Counted from the stretch's first letter, positions 39,510 through 49,177 are shown. The stretch: 64,000 bases of DNA from Porphyridium purpureum (GCA_008690995.1 VRMN01000017.1:1-64000); one strand, 5' to 3'. Numbers and translations: made by a program. Notes: generated by a model from the sequence alone, not told the origin.

Positions 39510-42095
39510 TCAGCACGCGCGCCAGCGGACCGGCGTACCAAAACGGGCCTGTTTTGGTACACGCTCGAGATCTCTCCCACGCAGGCACCTCGCCACGCCC
39601 CATCTCCAGAGAGCGCACACTGTACACACTGAACACACCGTACACAGAAGCTGTACACAGAAGCTGCTTTCCGGTTCGGTTCGGTTCGGCATTTTATCTG
39701 CTTGGTGGTTTAGCGGGAGGGTGAGCCAGGGGGTGTGGGAGGGTGAGTCTATTCTGGAGCGTGTGGCGCGTCGGCGGAAGCGCCCGCCGGTGGCGACGCA
39801 GCAGGCTTCGCGGGATGTTTCTTGTCGCGCGCGGCCGCGCGCCGCCCGGATTTGGACTCGGCTTCTGGCGCCGCTGCAGAGCCGCGAGCGCGCGCGCGTT
39901 GCCACCAGACTCGGTGTCGGGCCCAGTGCGCGCCCCGCGCGCCGCGGGTTGGCGGCAGGTACAGCTGCAGGAGGCTCTGCGTCGCGCGCGGCCTCGCCGC
40001 TGACGTCCGCAATCTCGTGCTCGGCGAGCGCATCAGCTCCAACAGAGGCTCCAGCCGCGGGCAGCGCCATGGGCGCCACGCCAGATCCAGCATCACGACC
40101 AGCCCCGTCCTCGACGGTGCTGTCCTCGCTACCGATGGACTTGGCGGACGGAATGCAGTGAGTGGTGAGAATGGCGCGACTGGCTTCAACGGCCCGATCG
40201 CGGTGCAGCACAATGCACTCATTGTACTCCAGGTCAAAACGCAAATACTCGTCCTTCGTGTTCTCGACCAGCGCCGCAAGCGTCTGGAGGTTCTCAACCT
40301 CGTGCCCGTTGAAGCGCAGTACCTGCGTGTTTGTCAGATATTCGTAGCCCACATTGATTTCCGCGTTCAGCACCTGCGAAAGCACCACGACCTGCGCATT
40401 CGGCGTCTGCTTGCTTTCGTGCATGAGCTTGTCCAGGAGCTTCACAGGCGCCTCAAACTCAAAGCGCTCGCCGTACTCGGAGCGAAGGTACGGCTCGGAC
40501 AGCGCCACAAACACCAGACCAGCAATGGTAAAGTACTCGGGCATCCCGCGCGGTTCGTGCACGCGCACCAGCAGCGGCTCAGACGACGCCACGAGACGAA
40601 ACGACACGTCGCTCACAACGCCGTCGCGCAGAATGGTGAGAGTGCAACTGTCGCCCACAAACTTGCGCGACACCAGAAAATGGAACAAAATGCGCTCGCC
40701 CGTGCGGAAGGGCACGGTTCCCGAGTTCGACACCGGCACGCCATCAAACGCCATGATAATATCATCGCGCTGCAGAACCGCAGCAGCGGGCGTGGTGCGG
40801 TCGACGCGCTTGACGCGCACGCCGCTCATGTTCTTGGTCATCTTCATCCACTCGCGGATCTGCGGGTTCTCGAGTCGCTGCCAGCTGAAGCCGCAGACGC
40901 AAAAACCTGTGTACCTACCGTTTCGTCGGTAGTCTTCCAAAAAATGCTCAACGACCAACCACGGAATCAGGTAGCCAATGAGCTCCGAGTCGCCCGTCTT
41001 GAGCGACTGGAAGGCGATACCCACCACCTCAAACTTGGAGTTCAGCGCCGGTCCACCCGAGTTGCCCGAGTTGATTGCTGCGTCGATCTGCACACCCAGG
41101 AGCTCGCTAGCGCCATGCGAATACTGCTGGATCTCGATGCGGCTCACGACGCCCGCTGTCACCGAGATGTTGTCGCCGCCGACTGGAAACCCTATGACAA
41201 CCACAGATGATTGCAGCTTTGGACTGGGCCCTGGCAGGAGCGGCTGCAGATCGCCTTCCCAAAAGGCTTCGTCCTCCACTGTGAGCAAAGCGAGGTCGCA
41301 CTCCACTCCAATCGTCAGGACGCGCGCCATATATTTGGTGTCGCTGCCGCGCTTTTTCACTTTCACGACCGTGTGGTGCTCCACGCTATGTGCGTTAGTC
41401 AGCAACAATCGACCAGAAATCACAAAACCAGACGACGTCGACTGGTTCTGGCGTTTCATTTGCCAGGGAAGCGAATAGTTTGGGTCGACATGCGTCGTAT
41501 AGATCTTCACAATCGCGTCCAAGATCGAAGGCGGCAGTCCATCCAGATCATTCTCATCGTCGGCCGGTTCCGCCCACATCTCTGATGGGTGCGAGTCTGT
41601 GTCCAAACCGAAATCGGTCGATCTTCGGTGCCCGAGATCGGCGCTCTTTGCGAACGCACCTGCAGACTGGCTCGGATTCAAAGACCCAGCACCGCCGTTT
41701 CCATTTCCGCCGCTGCCGCCGCGCTTTTTCTGTTTTTTCCGGGCACTGCTGCCAGTATTGCTCGGCTGACTGCTTCTGGCCTTGTTTTTGGTCGGCTTCT
41801 GCCTCTCCACAGGCGACGCTGTCGTGCCTGTCGCCGAATCGGCGCTCACATCAGCATTGGCGCCCTCCTTCTTCGCCTTGGCCACGGCGGGAGCGGCGGA
41901 CGGCGCTGAAGGCTTTGCGAGCGTTGAGGGCGACGTCCACGTCTGCTTCGTCCTATCCGGGCCTGAGCTTGGTTCCTTACTTCCCTCTGCTGTGCCAGAA
42001 CGACTTTTACCGCGACTCGTGGCTCTGACGCGCGGACTCGGCGCGCCTTGCGCGCCAAGTCGGTCTGGCTTTTTGGTGCTACCGTTACTTTCCAT
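39510..42095 (-). CDS. DEG9: Deg9-type serine protease (HtrA family) with PDZ domains
   Basis: About 861 residues. The first 180 are disordered with a basic cluster (ARKKQKKRGG) that could act as a nuclear or nucleolar signal. The trypsin-like core has His236 (LTNAHSVEHHT), Asp267 (ECDLALLTV) and Ser346 (NSGNSGGPA); spacing matches plant Deg9. PDZ-like regions follow (GVRVKRVDRTTPAAAVLQRD and VLRFNGHEVENLQTL), and the family's conserved C-terminal stretch ends ILTTHCIPSA. After that the frame runs about 200 residues more, becoming Arg- and Cys-rich and unlike coding sequence. Another frame ending near 39,749 looks more protein-like (Ala/Lys/Pro-rich), so the true C-terminus may differ, for example through splicing. 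The first ATG in frame is 42,095. Plant Deg9 is nucleolar; location here is inferred. Confidence 0.88.
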   Translation of the reverse strand: MESNGSTKKPDRLGAQGAPSPRVRATSRGKSRSGTAEGSKEPSSGPDRTKQTWTSPSTLAKPSAPSAAPAVAKAKKEGANADVSADSATGTTASPVERQKPTKNKARSSQPSNTGSSARKKQKKRGGSGGNGNGGAGSLNPSQSAGAFAKSADLGHRRSTDFGLDTDSHPSEMWAEPADDENDLDGLPPSILDAIVKIYTTHVDPNYSLPWQMKRQNQSTSSGFVISGRLLLTNAHSVEHHTVVKVKKRGSDTKYMARVLTIGVECDLALLTVEDEAFWEGDLQPLLPGPSPKLQSSVVVIGFPVGGDNISVTAGVVSRIEIQQYSHGASELLGVQIDAAINSGNSGGPALNSKFEVVGIAFQSLKTGDSELIGYLIPWLVVEHFLEDYRRNGRYTGFCVCGFSWQRLENPQIREWMKMTKNMSGVRVKRVDRTTPAAAVLQRDDIIMAFDGVPVSNSGTVPFRTGERILFHFLVSRKFVGDSCTLTILRDGVVSDVSFRLVASSEPLLVRVHEPRGMPEYFTIAGLVFVALSEPYLRSEYGERFEFEAPVKLLDKLMHESKQTPNAQVVVLSQVLNAEINVGYEYLTNTQVLRFNGHEVENLQTLAALVENTKDEYLRFDLEYNECIVLHRDRAVEASRAILTTHCIPSAKSIGSEDSTVEDGAGRDAGSGVAPMALPAAGASVGADALAEHEIADVSGEAARDAEPPAAVPAANPRRAGRALGPTPSLVATRARSRLCSGARSRVQIRAARGRARQETSREACCVATGGRFRRRATRSRIDSPSHTPWLTLPLNHQADKMPNRTEPESSFCVQLLCTVCSVCTVCALWRWGVARCLRGRDLERVPKQARFGTPVRWRAC
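39672..39690. repeat. CGGTT pentanucleotide repeat
   Basis: About four copies of CGGTT near the 3' end of the Deg9 frame. Its presence supports the view that the annotated Deg9 C-terminus is not real coding sequence. Confidence 0.7.
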
Positions 42096-42746
42096 CTCCC
42101 TCACACCGCACGCTCACCCTTCCACTCTTAAGGACTACCACAAGCGCGACGAGTCAGCAGAAAATGGAAGCACGGACACTGCAACACACGTACAAAGACC
42201 ACCACGGCTGTGAATGCGTGCGTCGGATGTCTCTCTCTCTTTCTCGACCGTCCGTCAACAACGCATCCACCGCGGAAACAAGCAACGCGCGGCGCCAGCG
42301 ACAACCATACAAGCGCCGTCCCTACCTAGCTTGTTACGGACGAGCCGTGGTCGAGTCTGCTCTGCGTGGTGCCGCGTAGGATGCTCGGTAATCCCTCTCT
42401 TTGTCTGTCCCTGAGTCTACCCATGCGCACGTGCCGCGGCCGTCACTGCGGCAACGCGCAACGCGCCAGCCGAGCCGATCGATCGCAAAAATGATACAGC
42501 GGGGGCGTTTTCATAGGAAACTGGTGAGCGAGCGTCGATGGGAACTACTCGGCGATTTGGCGGTGGCGGCGTGGAGAGAGAGAGACAGAGAGGGCAGCAG
42601 CAGCGGCAGCAGTGGCGGCAGCAGCAGCACTAGCGGCAGTGGCGGCGGCGGTGGCAGCAGCGGACGCCGCGACAGGTCTGATTCCCTGGGCGTCGCGCAA
42701 GGCCTGTAGGTGTACAGAGCAGGTGGGGGGTGGGGGTTGAGTGGCG
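42096..42746. other. divergent intergenic region with a triplet microsatellite
   Basis: Promoter region of Deg9 (minus) and of the membrane microprotein (plus). An open plus-strand frame from ATG 42,491 to 42,709 is mostly Ser/Gly encoded by the microsatellite and is probably not a gene, though its first 40 codons are not repetitive. Confidence 0.45.
42593..42664. repeat. (AGC/GGC)n triplet microsatellite
   Basis: Degenerate run of AGC, GGC and AGT triplets, 83 bp upstream of the microprotein ATG. Confidence 0.85.
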
Positions 42747-42920
42747 ATGGTGAGTAGGAATGGCATCGTGGGACTCGGCCTCGCGGCGTTTGCCGTCGCG
42801 ATTTACGGCTACACGGCGTACAAGATGCAGGACAATGAGCAGAAGCTGAGGGGACGCTTGCCGCTGCCGCCGTCAGACTCTCAGCCGGAGCAGCAACAGC
42901 AGCAGCAGCAGCAGCAGTAG
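42747..42920 (+). CDS. 57-residue single-pass membrane microprotein with polyglutamine end
   Basis: A short gene easy to miss. It begins MVSRNGIVGLGLAAFAVAIY and continues GYTAYKMQDNEQKLRGRLPL. Residues 6-25 form one clear hydrophobic helix, followed by a charged helix, a Pro-rich turn and nine Gln at the end. The architecture (basic N-terminus, one membrane helix near the start, charged C-terminal part) resembles small mitochondrial inner-membrane assembly factors of the COX14 or PET117 type, but there is no diagnostic motif. ATG context (GCG before, GTG after) is acceptable. Coding is supported by the clean membrane helix and the absence of a longer competing frame. Confidence 0.5.
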   Translation: MVSRNGIVGLGLAAFAVAIYGYTAYKMQDNEQKLRGRLPLPPSDSQPEQQQQQQQQQ

Positions 42921-43301
42921 CTTGTGTCGTTCCGTGGTCACCGTGCGCGCCGGACGGAGCGGGGCAGGCAGCGTGCTTCAGGCTTTTATTTCCGGGAGAC
43001 TTGTTTACTCGCAAGGTCTTCAAGCGTGTTCGCGCATGCTTTGTCCTGTGTCTAAAAAGTAAGCATGGTTTTTGTCTTTACTGGCCGTGGCCCTTACATG
43101 CTAGAGTGTCGTGCGGTTTGAGCACGAGAAGCGAGCGTTGCAAATTTTTCTGGTTCAGAACTGACTCCATGCTCCATGAAATAAAAAGAGTCCGCTCCAT
43201 CTTGAGTGGCAGCACGAGTTTTCGCCTTCCTGAGATGAGCTGGTTGCGCAGCTTTGGCCATGCGGATGCGCCTCTCCTCCGGGGCTTGTTCTCGAACCTG
43301 T
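42921..43301. other. convergent 3' region, nothing recognised
   Basis: About 380 bp between the microprotein stop and the PC synthase stop. Confidence 0.5.
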
Positions 43302-44072
43302 TCAGATGGTGCCGCGTGCAAAAAGAACGAGGCTGGCGATCGTGTAGTATGCAACATACGCAAAGCTGTACTTGCACATCTGGATGGCCCATGGATCGTC
43401 CCAGTAGACCAGCGGCGCGGCCATCATGGCTGTCCATACGATTCCCAGCACGACCGTGACAGGCATGAGCGCCTTGGTCTTGCTGGGGTAAATGAAGTGA
43501 ATGGGCACAAAGCTGAGAACGGCGAGCAGAACGTATGTGAAGACCACCACAGTGTCCGAGGGCTTGAGTACCGCGCAGTACCAAAACACAATGTTCCAGT
43601 AGGACGGAAAGCCTACGAACGACTCGACTGTTTTGGCGGAGGTCTGGCAGAATTGGTACGCTGAAGAGAGCATGGCGAGCACCGCGCAGAGCAGCTGGAG
43701 CTGCGGGTTCCTAACAACCCCGGACGCCGGGATCGCGACGGCCGGCAGAAACGTAAACGTCAGGAAATCCACAATGTTGTCGAGCATGGCTCCGTCGAAG
43801 CCCGGGGTGACCTTCTTCACATCGATCGCGCGCGCCATGGTGCCGTCGGTGGCGTCCACAAACACCGCAATGCAGTTGAGCACCAGAAACAATCGCATAT
43901 CCTTCTCCACAAACAACGCGTGCACCGCATAGTAGTCGATGGGCAGGCCCATGGCGGTGTAGAGGTGCACCATGTACGCCGCAATCACGCGGTACCACGG
44001 GTACTTTGGCTTCGCTCCGCTGGTCGCCTTGCTCGCCGCAGCCGCGGCCTTAGTTGCCGCGTCCGACGCCAT
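43302..44072 (-). CDS. pcs: phosphatidylcholine synthase, bacterial (Pcs) type
   Basis: A 256-residue polytopic membrane protein. It carries the CDP-alcohol phosphatidyltransferase motif as DATDGTMARAIDVKKVTPGF then DGAMLDNIVD, with the spacing found in bacterial Pcs enzymes. Other Pcs-like landmarks are MVHLYTAMGL near residue 34, LSSAYQFCQTSAKTVESF, FVGFPSYWNIVFWY and VLSFVPIHFIYPSKT. Pcs joins CDP-diacylglycerol and free choline in one step, giving phosphatidylcholine and CMP; eukaryotes normally use the Kennedy or PE-methylation routes. About eight membrane helices are visible. The N-terminus (first 25 residues: Ala/Lys/Thr-rich, no acidic cluster) could be an organelle signal. Phosphatidylinositol or phosphatidylglycerol-phosphate synthases share the catalytic motif, but the other landmarks favour Pcs. 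Confidence 0.85.
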   Translation of the reverse strand: MASDAATKAAAAASKATSGAKPKYPWYRVIAAYMVHLYTAMGLPIDYYAVHALFVEKDMRLFLVLNCIAVFVDATDGTMARAIDVKKVTPGFDGAMLDNIVDFLTFTFLPAVAIPASGVVRNPQLQLLCAVLAMLSSAYQFCQTSAKTVESFVGFPSYWNIVFWYCAVLKPSDTVVVFTYVLLAVLSFVPIHFIYPSKTKALMPVTVVLGIVWTAMMAAPLVYWDDPWAIQMCKYSFAYVAYYTIASLVLFARGTI

Positions 44073-44137
44073 CCTTCTGTCTCGCCGCGCGCCCGCTCAC
44101 CCCGCCGCCGTTCACACACGCAAACCCGCACGCGCAA

Positions 44138-44153
44138 ACACACACACACACAC
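44138..44153. repeat. (CA)n microsatellite
   Basis: Short CA run about 65 bp upstream of the PC synthase ATG (minus-strand gene). Confidence 0.8.
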
Positions 44154-44352
44154 CCCGGACGCGCACCCGACTCGCCCAATCGCGCGCCGCTCACGCGTGT
44201 CGCTTGCGCAATTTCGCACTCCACGCGCAGCTGCGCGTGTCTTTCTAAGTAAACAACCCCGTTTTAGTATGAAGAGCGGAGCGTCCCGCGTAACGGCAGC
44301 TTGGTGGCGAGCGTGTTAAGGACGTGAGCGCACGGGCGCACGCGCATACGTG

Positions 44353-45189
44353 CTAGTGGAGTAGCGCGCCCAGCGTGTGCAGCGTGACCTGGTCGCCCGC
44401 AAGGTCGTTGAACACCTTGTCCGCTGCAGAAAAGTCCTCGTTCACAGTGTAGGTCGACTTGGTGATCACGCACTTCATACCTGCCGCTTTGGCCGCGCAG
44501 AGCCCAATGTGGCTGTCCTCGATCACGACGCAGCGCGACGCGTCCAGCTTCATGGTGTCTTTGGCCAGCAGGTAGATGTCCGGCGCCGGCTTCTTCTTGG
44601 CCACCACATCGCCAGCAAAAACCTTGATCTGAGATGCCGCATCCGCGCCCAGGAGCTTGACGATCTCGCTCACCGCACGCTCGTTGGACGTGGAGCACAC
44701 GGCGATCGGGATCTGCTTCGCCTGTGCTTCTCGCACCAGCTCTGACACGCCGTTACGCAGCGGAATTTTACCGGACTGGATGAGCTCCATGAATACGTCG
44801 GTCTTGCGCTTGTGCAGCGCAGTGACCAGCTCCTTCTGCGCGGCCGGGTCTTCCTTGACAGACTCTGGCCATCCAACTTTGCTCCAATGCGCGGTCATGC
44901 GCTCCTTGCCGCCGCCGGTCTCCAGCAGCACACCGTACATCTCCTCGGTCCAAACGGTGTCTAGGCCGCGCTCCTCAAAGGCAATATTGAACGCAATGCG
45001 ATGCGCATCGCGCTCGGTGTCGGCCAGCACTCCGTCGCAATCAAAAATCAGAGCTTCCATCTGATCCACGCCCATGCGCACTGAGGCTGGTCCGCGACGC
45101 GGCGCGCGCGAATGCGCATTCGAAAGGATGGCTGCCGAGGAAACCCGCTTTGAAAGTATGCGCGCTGATGTCCTTGCCACACCAAACAT
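44353..45189 (-). CDS. plastid CbbY-like HAD phosphatase
   Basis: A 278-residue protein. Starting at ATG 45,189 gives MFGVARTSARILSKRVSSAA, a basic transit peptide with Phe at position 2, as in red-algal plastid proteins; it ends near SVRMG. The mature part is a HAD hydrolase: nucleophile motif ALIFDCDGVLADTE (Asp50, Asp52), Thr/Ser motif IAVCSTSN, lysine motif VVAKKKPAPDIYLLA and acidic motif CVVIEDSHIG. The closest known type is CbbY, a xylulose-1,5-bisphosphate phosphatase that removes a Rubisco inhibitor; other HAD sugar phosphatases cannot be excluded. The frame extends further upstream to 45,351 but that part lacks transit-peptide character. Confidence 0.88.
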   Translation of the reverse strand: MFGVARTSARILSKRVSSAAILSNAHSRAPRRGPASVRMGVDQMEALIFDCDGVLADTERDAHRIAFNIAFEERGLDTVWTEEMYGVLLETGGGKERMTAHWSKVGWPESVKEDPAAQKELVTALHKRKTDVFMELIQSGKIPLRNGVSELVREAQAKQIPIAVCSTSNERAVSEIVKLLGADAASQIKVFAGDVVAKKKPAPDIYLLAKDTMKLDASRCVVIEDSHIGLCAAKAAGMKCVITKSTYTVNEDFSAADKVFNDLAGDQVTLHTLGALLH

Positions 45190-47093
45190 CGCTGGGCACG
45201 TGCTTCTCGTCTTGCCAAAGTGCAGCCGGCCCACATGCCAGCTGCTGGACACGGCGAACGCTGTCGGCGGCGCGCGCGCACAATCCTCGATGGCCTCCAT
45301 CTCGGAGCCTGCCGTCGTCCACCGGATCTTCCTAGACTGGAGCTCGGACACAGCCCAAGACGCAAAGGAGTCGGCTGATTCTGCCGCGTTCCGCGTTCCG
45401 ACCAGCGCCTGATCCGCTGTGACCTGTCAGCGTGCGGTCGCAGCAAAATCTCAGACTCGCATCTGCGTACTCTGAGGTGCAATGCAAAACGGCGCTTTGG
45501 TTAATGGCTTATCGGCTTATCGGTTAGCCAGTATCCGATAAGCAGCGTGGGTACGATGTGGGATTCTGCACAATATCTTGCTCCTGAGGCCCACTTTCGA
45601 GGAGGCGTGTGAGCGACTCGTCATCTCAGAGCAAGTCACACTCCGTTTGGGCGGCGTCATATTGGAAGTCGAGAGCGTGATCGAAGAGCACGAGCGCGGT
45701 CGAGTGAAAGATGATTTTGAAGAAAGGCGTGAATTCTCTGAAACCCAATCGAACTTGGCTATTCTTCCCTGGCTAACACAGAATGAAAATGGCATCTGGA
45801 CTACTCGCTTGCAGACCTTTTAAAAACGGCGCTTGCGTACAAACATGACTCGCATCTTTAGAAGCTGCTTATGGGTGACGAAATACCGATCCAACGAGGC
45901 AAACGCTCGTTGCATTCGCCACATTAGAGGCCTCTGGAGCCTCTCGCAGACGCCACCCCTTTCGTCCGCTATGTAACATTGTTGCGCCGAACTCTGAAGC
46001 CACTGCCGCCAAGTCGGCCCTCGATCTTTAACAGCGAGAGCCTGCCATGACGAGGTTCCTCGCGAATAAGAGCTGAGCTCTTTGACTGCGCTTTTGCACT
46101 GTTTCATAGTCATTCTCTTCTTCGCCTTTCTGTTGTTTGTTAGTTTGTTATTCTCATGATTATCTCTCTTATCATCAGTGCAGCTTCCGCGCCCGGACAG
46201 CTGACCTCTCCATGCAGATCGGCGAATAATGCAGCAAAAGGAGAGAATGCCGACCGCGGCGTGAAAAAGGTGAGCAAATGCGATGAAACTGTAAGCGCTG
46301 ATGAAACTACCACGGCACTTCGCTGGGCTCTCACGAATTGAACGCAAGCCTCACTGTCCTGAGACTGGTTATGGCAATTCAGCTATCCTGGCTTTACCGA
46401 GAGGACATATTAGTCAGGGATTGCTACACTCTGGGTCTATGCGTGGCAACAGCATGAGAAAGCTGCGTTGTGGGAGAGAAATCGCGCATCGAGCTCGACG
46501 CAGAGCGTCGCGACCGAGGCGAAGGTCAGGGAGTGCGAGGTAAAATCATTTAAAATTTGGGAATGGTGCGACAAGCTGTGTTTTCAAAAACACTTCCTAG
46601 CACTGAAACAGAATTCCTAAACACCGCAGTGAGACTGCTTTACAGATTTCTTACATGCGGCACTATGCGTCGAGCACAACGCAGCTTCTCAGGCAGCTTT
46701 TCGGGAATGTGCAATAGGAATGGCGTGCAGTTCCGGTCATAGATCCAGACAATCGTGCTGAGCAAGAATTAAATGCCGTGAGGGCTTTGGACCTTGCTGA
46801 GTTCATGGTTGTCTCACGATTTGCAGCCCTTCAAGACCGGCGACCTGCGCACGGGTGTATTAGGAGAGCAAAGCAAGCCAGCCTCGCCACGATAAAAAAG
46901 TCTCACAGACAAAGGAACTGTAAACCAGCTTTAAATCGCCTTCCAGGATTTATTTCGTAGTTAAATCGTCAAAGCAATTCGTCATTTCAATGTTTCGCCC
47001 TTCCGAGGTGTTGCGTAGGGCTTGGAATGACAAGTGAACCAAAATGGGTTTCGGCACTAAGCGAGTTACCACGTAGTTCTGTTTTGCGTACGG
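45190..47093. other. transition region without a recognised gene
   Basis: GC content drops here. Several frames of 60-175 codons occur on both strands (for example minus 45,820-46,347) without family features. An inverted repeat GCTTATCGG / CCGATAAGC lies at 45,507-45,543. The 3' part (46,300-47,090) may be decayed 5' sequence of the transposon that follows. Confidence 0.35.
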
Positions 47094-48965
47094 ATGACAA
47101 GGTTTCGGGGGCGACTTCGCTGTGGAAGAAAAAAAGTCTACATCCCGAGCGAAAAGCTTAACTGTCTCGAATGCGCAGCTTTAGCCTACTTTAAGCTTTC
47201 TCAAAAACCTCCACAACATAATCATTTTCAGAAGGCACCTCACCGTGTCGCATCTGCAAAAGCACGTTTTCGTGACCGGAATTTGCCGCTCGAAAGGATG
47301 CGTGCTCTTACTTTGCAGACCGAAGCTCATGGTGCCTCATTCTTACAGAGTGCATCCGAAGATACCAGTAGCGATGATTCACAGTCGGATGACGAATACT
47401 CTTCGGATCATGCAAGTGTCCGCGCGAATGAAAGAAATTCGTCACAAACGAATACACGACAAAGACCAAAGGCCAAAACAAAGACGAATGACTCTCACAT
47501 CAATCCGAGGAGGGCAGAATCTGACAGAAAGGGCAGCGTATCTGACCAACTTCGAGGTATCATCGACTCAGCAGCAGGTAAAGCTTGGAACCAAATTGCA
47601 ATGGAGATAACGGATGAGGCGAGGTTCCGGCGACCAGCGACATACACTCCGATACGATTATCTTCGTTTTTATCCGACTTGCCCAAATTCGCAGAACAAT
47701 CATATTCGATGGGCTTTGGACTTCAAATGGTTGTTCTTGTACATCAGGGGCATTTACTCTCGGATCGTACACGTGAAAGCTTTACCGACCTTTCAACCAG
47801 ATGTATCCAACTGTATGGCGTACTAGACAAAGAAAAGCTGCGTCGACCATGGCTTGAACTCATCCCAAGGCTCGCATCCAACTTGCAATCCCGATTCGAT
47901 TCATACAAACGGCAGATCAATCTACGTTGGAATGCTCCGAAAATACATGCACTGTCTCACTTCAGCGACAGCTTGACGGATCTGGGACCGATAAAGTTTT
48001 GGGATACTACGGATGGAGAGAAATCGTTTCAAATCGACAAGACGTGGTTCAAATCACTGGTCAGCGCAGATACGAATATCCCACATAATGTTATGCTGCA
48101 GCGCGCAGAGGTGTTCGAAATCGGATCTTCTTCTTCGTACTGGTTTGATAGACTTGCAAGGAACAAGGATTCGAATGCAATTGCATACACACACGAACAA
48201 GTATCCGATAAAGCATACACACATACACGAGAATCGGATGCCGCTCGAGCGTGGTACCGGCACCGCTCGTCTTCTGTGAACTGTTCATCGATCCTTTTCG
48301 GAATCTGGCAGAACGCGTGCACTACTCTGAGGTACAGCAGCGAATCCGGATTCGAGGCTGCCCCTTCATGGCGACCAACATCGTGGAACTCTTCTATATC
48401 ATTCGAAGCCGCTGATGACGAAGAAGCGAACATGCTTTGGTTGCACACGGATACGGCTTTGAAGACGTATGCATCCGAGAAACTCCAAACGGCTATGAAT
48501 GATGGTACTGCAACCTTCCAAGCTTTCAGACAAGTTCAACTGAAAAAGCCTCGCGAAGAAGCCGAATGCATTGTTGCACATCCGAATCACTATCGTTCTC
48601 CGAGATGGGACATTCTCGAATACGCACTACAAACTGGCCACCCTGAACGCCACGGATATGGAAAATGCATCCTAATTGTCCGGATCAAATTACAGGGACC
48701 TTACGACGAATCCTTTGACGTGGTGGTGATACAAGATTTAGAGGCGCACGATAGAGAAATCGAAAAGTCAGAGTGCAAATGCAAATGCAAGCGCCTAGAT
48801 CCGGTGTTTCATCATTACCGACTCAGTAATAATTCGGCAAAAGTATTGGACACAGAAACGATAACCGGGCGAGTGACAGCATTCAAGGATATCCGCATGA
48901 AGGACAGCCGATGGTACTACCTTTTAAACCCAAGCACATTCGCAGGCGTACTAGAATACAATTAA
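47094..48965 (+). CDS. C-terminal half of a Plavaka/CACTA-like transposase
   Basis: A 623-residue frame. After a disordered Ser/Asp/Lys part (to about 165) comes a helical region with LRWNAPKIHALSHFSDSLTD and then a T..GEK..QIDK stretch. This resembles the segment FNIPKxHxxxHYxxSIxxxG of fungal Plavaka transposases, where the end of the DDE domain lies. The C-terminus has a Cys/Lys cluster (SECKCKCKRLDP) and an element-like ending. The catalytic Asp residues expected further upstream are not in this frame, so it is either a truncated copy or one exon of a longer protein. GC content is lower than in the housekeeping genes. No terminal inverted repeats were identified. Confidence 0.5.
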   Translation: MTRFRGRLRCGRKKVYIPSEKLNCLECAALAYFKLSQKPPQHNHFQKAPHRVASAKARFRDRNLPLERMRALTLQTEAHGASFLQSASEDTSSDDSQSDDEYSSDHASVRANERNSSQTNTRQRPKAKTKTNDSHINPRRAESDRKGSVSDQLRGIIDSAAGKAWNQIAMEITDEARFRRPATYTPIRLSSFLSDLPKFAEQSYSMGFGLQMVVLVHQGHLLSDRTRESFTDLSTRCIQLYGVLDKEKLRRPWLELIPRLASNLQSRFDSYKRQINLRWNAPKIHALSHFSDSLTDLGPIKFWDTTDGEKSFQIDKTWFKSLVSADTNIPHNVMLQRAEVFEIGSSSSYWFDRLARNKDSNAIAYTHEQVSDKAYTHTRESDAARAWYRHRSSSVNCSSILFGIWQNACTTLRYSSESGFEAAPSWRPTSWNSSISFEAADDEEANMLWLHTDTALKTYASEKLQTAMNDGTATFQAFRQVQLKKPREEAECIVAHPNHYRSPRWDILEYALQTGHPERHGYGKCILIVRIKLQGPYDESFDVVVIQDLEAHDREIEKSECKCKCKRLDPVFHHYRLSNNSAKVLDTETITGRVTAFKDIRMKDSRWYYLLNPSTFAGVLEYN

Positions 48966-49057
48966 AAGACAAAATCCGATGAAGTCTGATCTTCTCATGA
49001 TTGAAATTTTTCGCTACCAACCATCTCGCAAACTTTAAAGTTGCAGACAGTATCGCG

Positions 49058-49177
49058 CAGTTTTTCGGGCAGTTTTTGGGGCAGTTTTTCGGGCAGTTTT
49101 TCGGGCAGTTTTTCGGGCAGTTTTTCGGGCAGTTTTTCGGGCAGTTTTTCGGGCAGTTTTTCGGGCAGTTTTTGGGG
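49058..49177. repeat. 12-bp minisatellite, block 1 (CAGTTTTTCGGG)
   Basis: Ten uninterrupted 12-bp units in perfect register; two carry GGGG instead of CGGG at the end. The unit length is a multiple of three, so it stays open in several frames (GQFF repeats on plus, LPEK on minus). It is 92 bp downstream of the transposase stop. Confidence 0.95.

Noticed and set aside
37874-39724. 616-codon open frame on the plus strand
   Set aside because: It is antisense to the phycobilisome linker, whose domain is clear. The His/Leu/Arg/Val-rich composition is the mirror of GC-biased codons.
39822-41210. 462-codon open frame on the plus strand
   Set aside because: Antisense shadow of the Deg9 protease, with the same Arg/His/Val bias.
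42511-43023. 170-codon minus-strand frame
   Set aside because: Mostly Pro/Leu/Ser runs from the triplet microsatellite read on the other strand.
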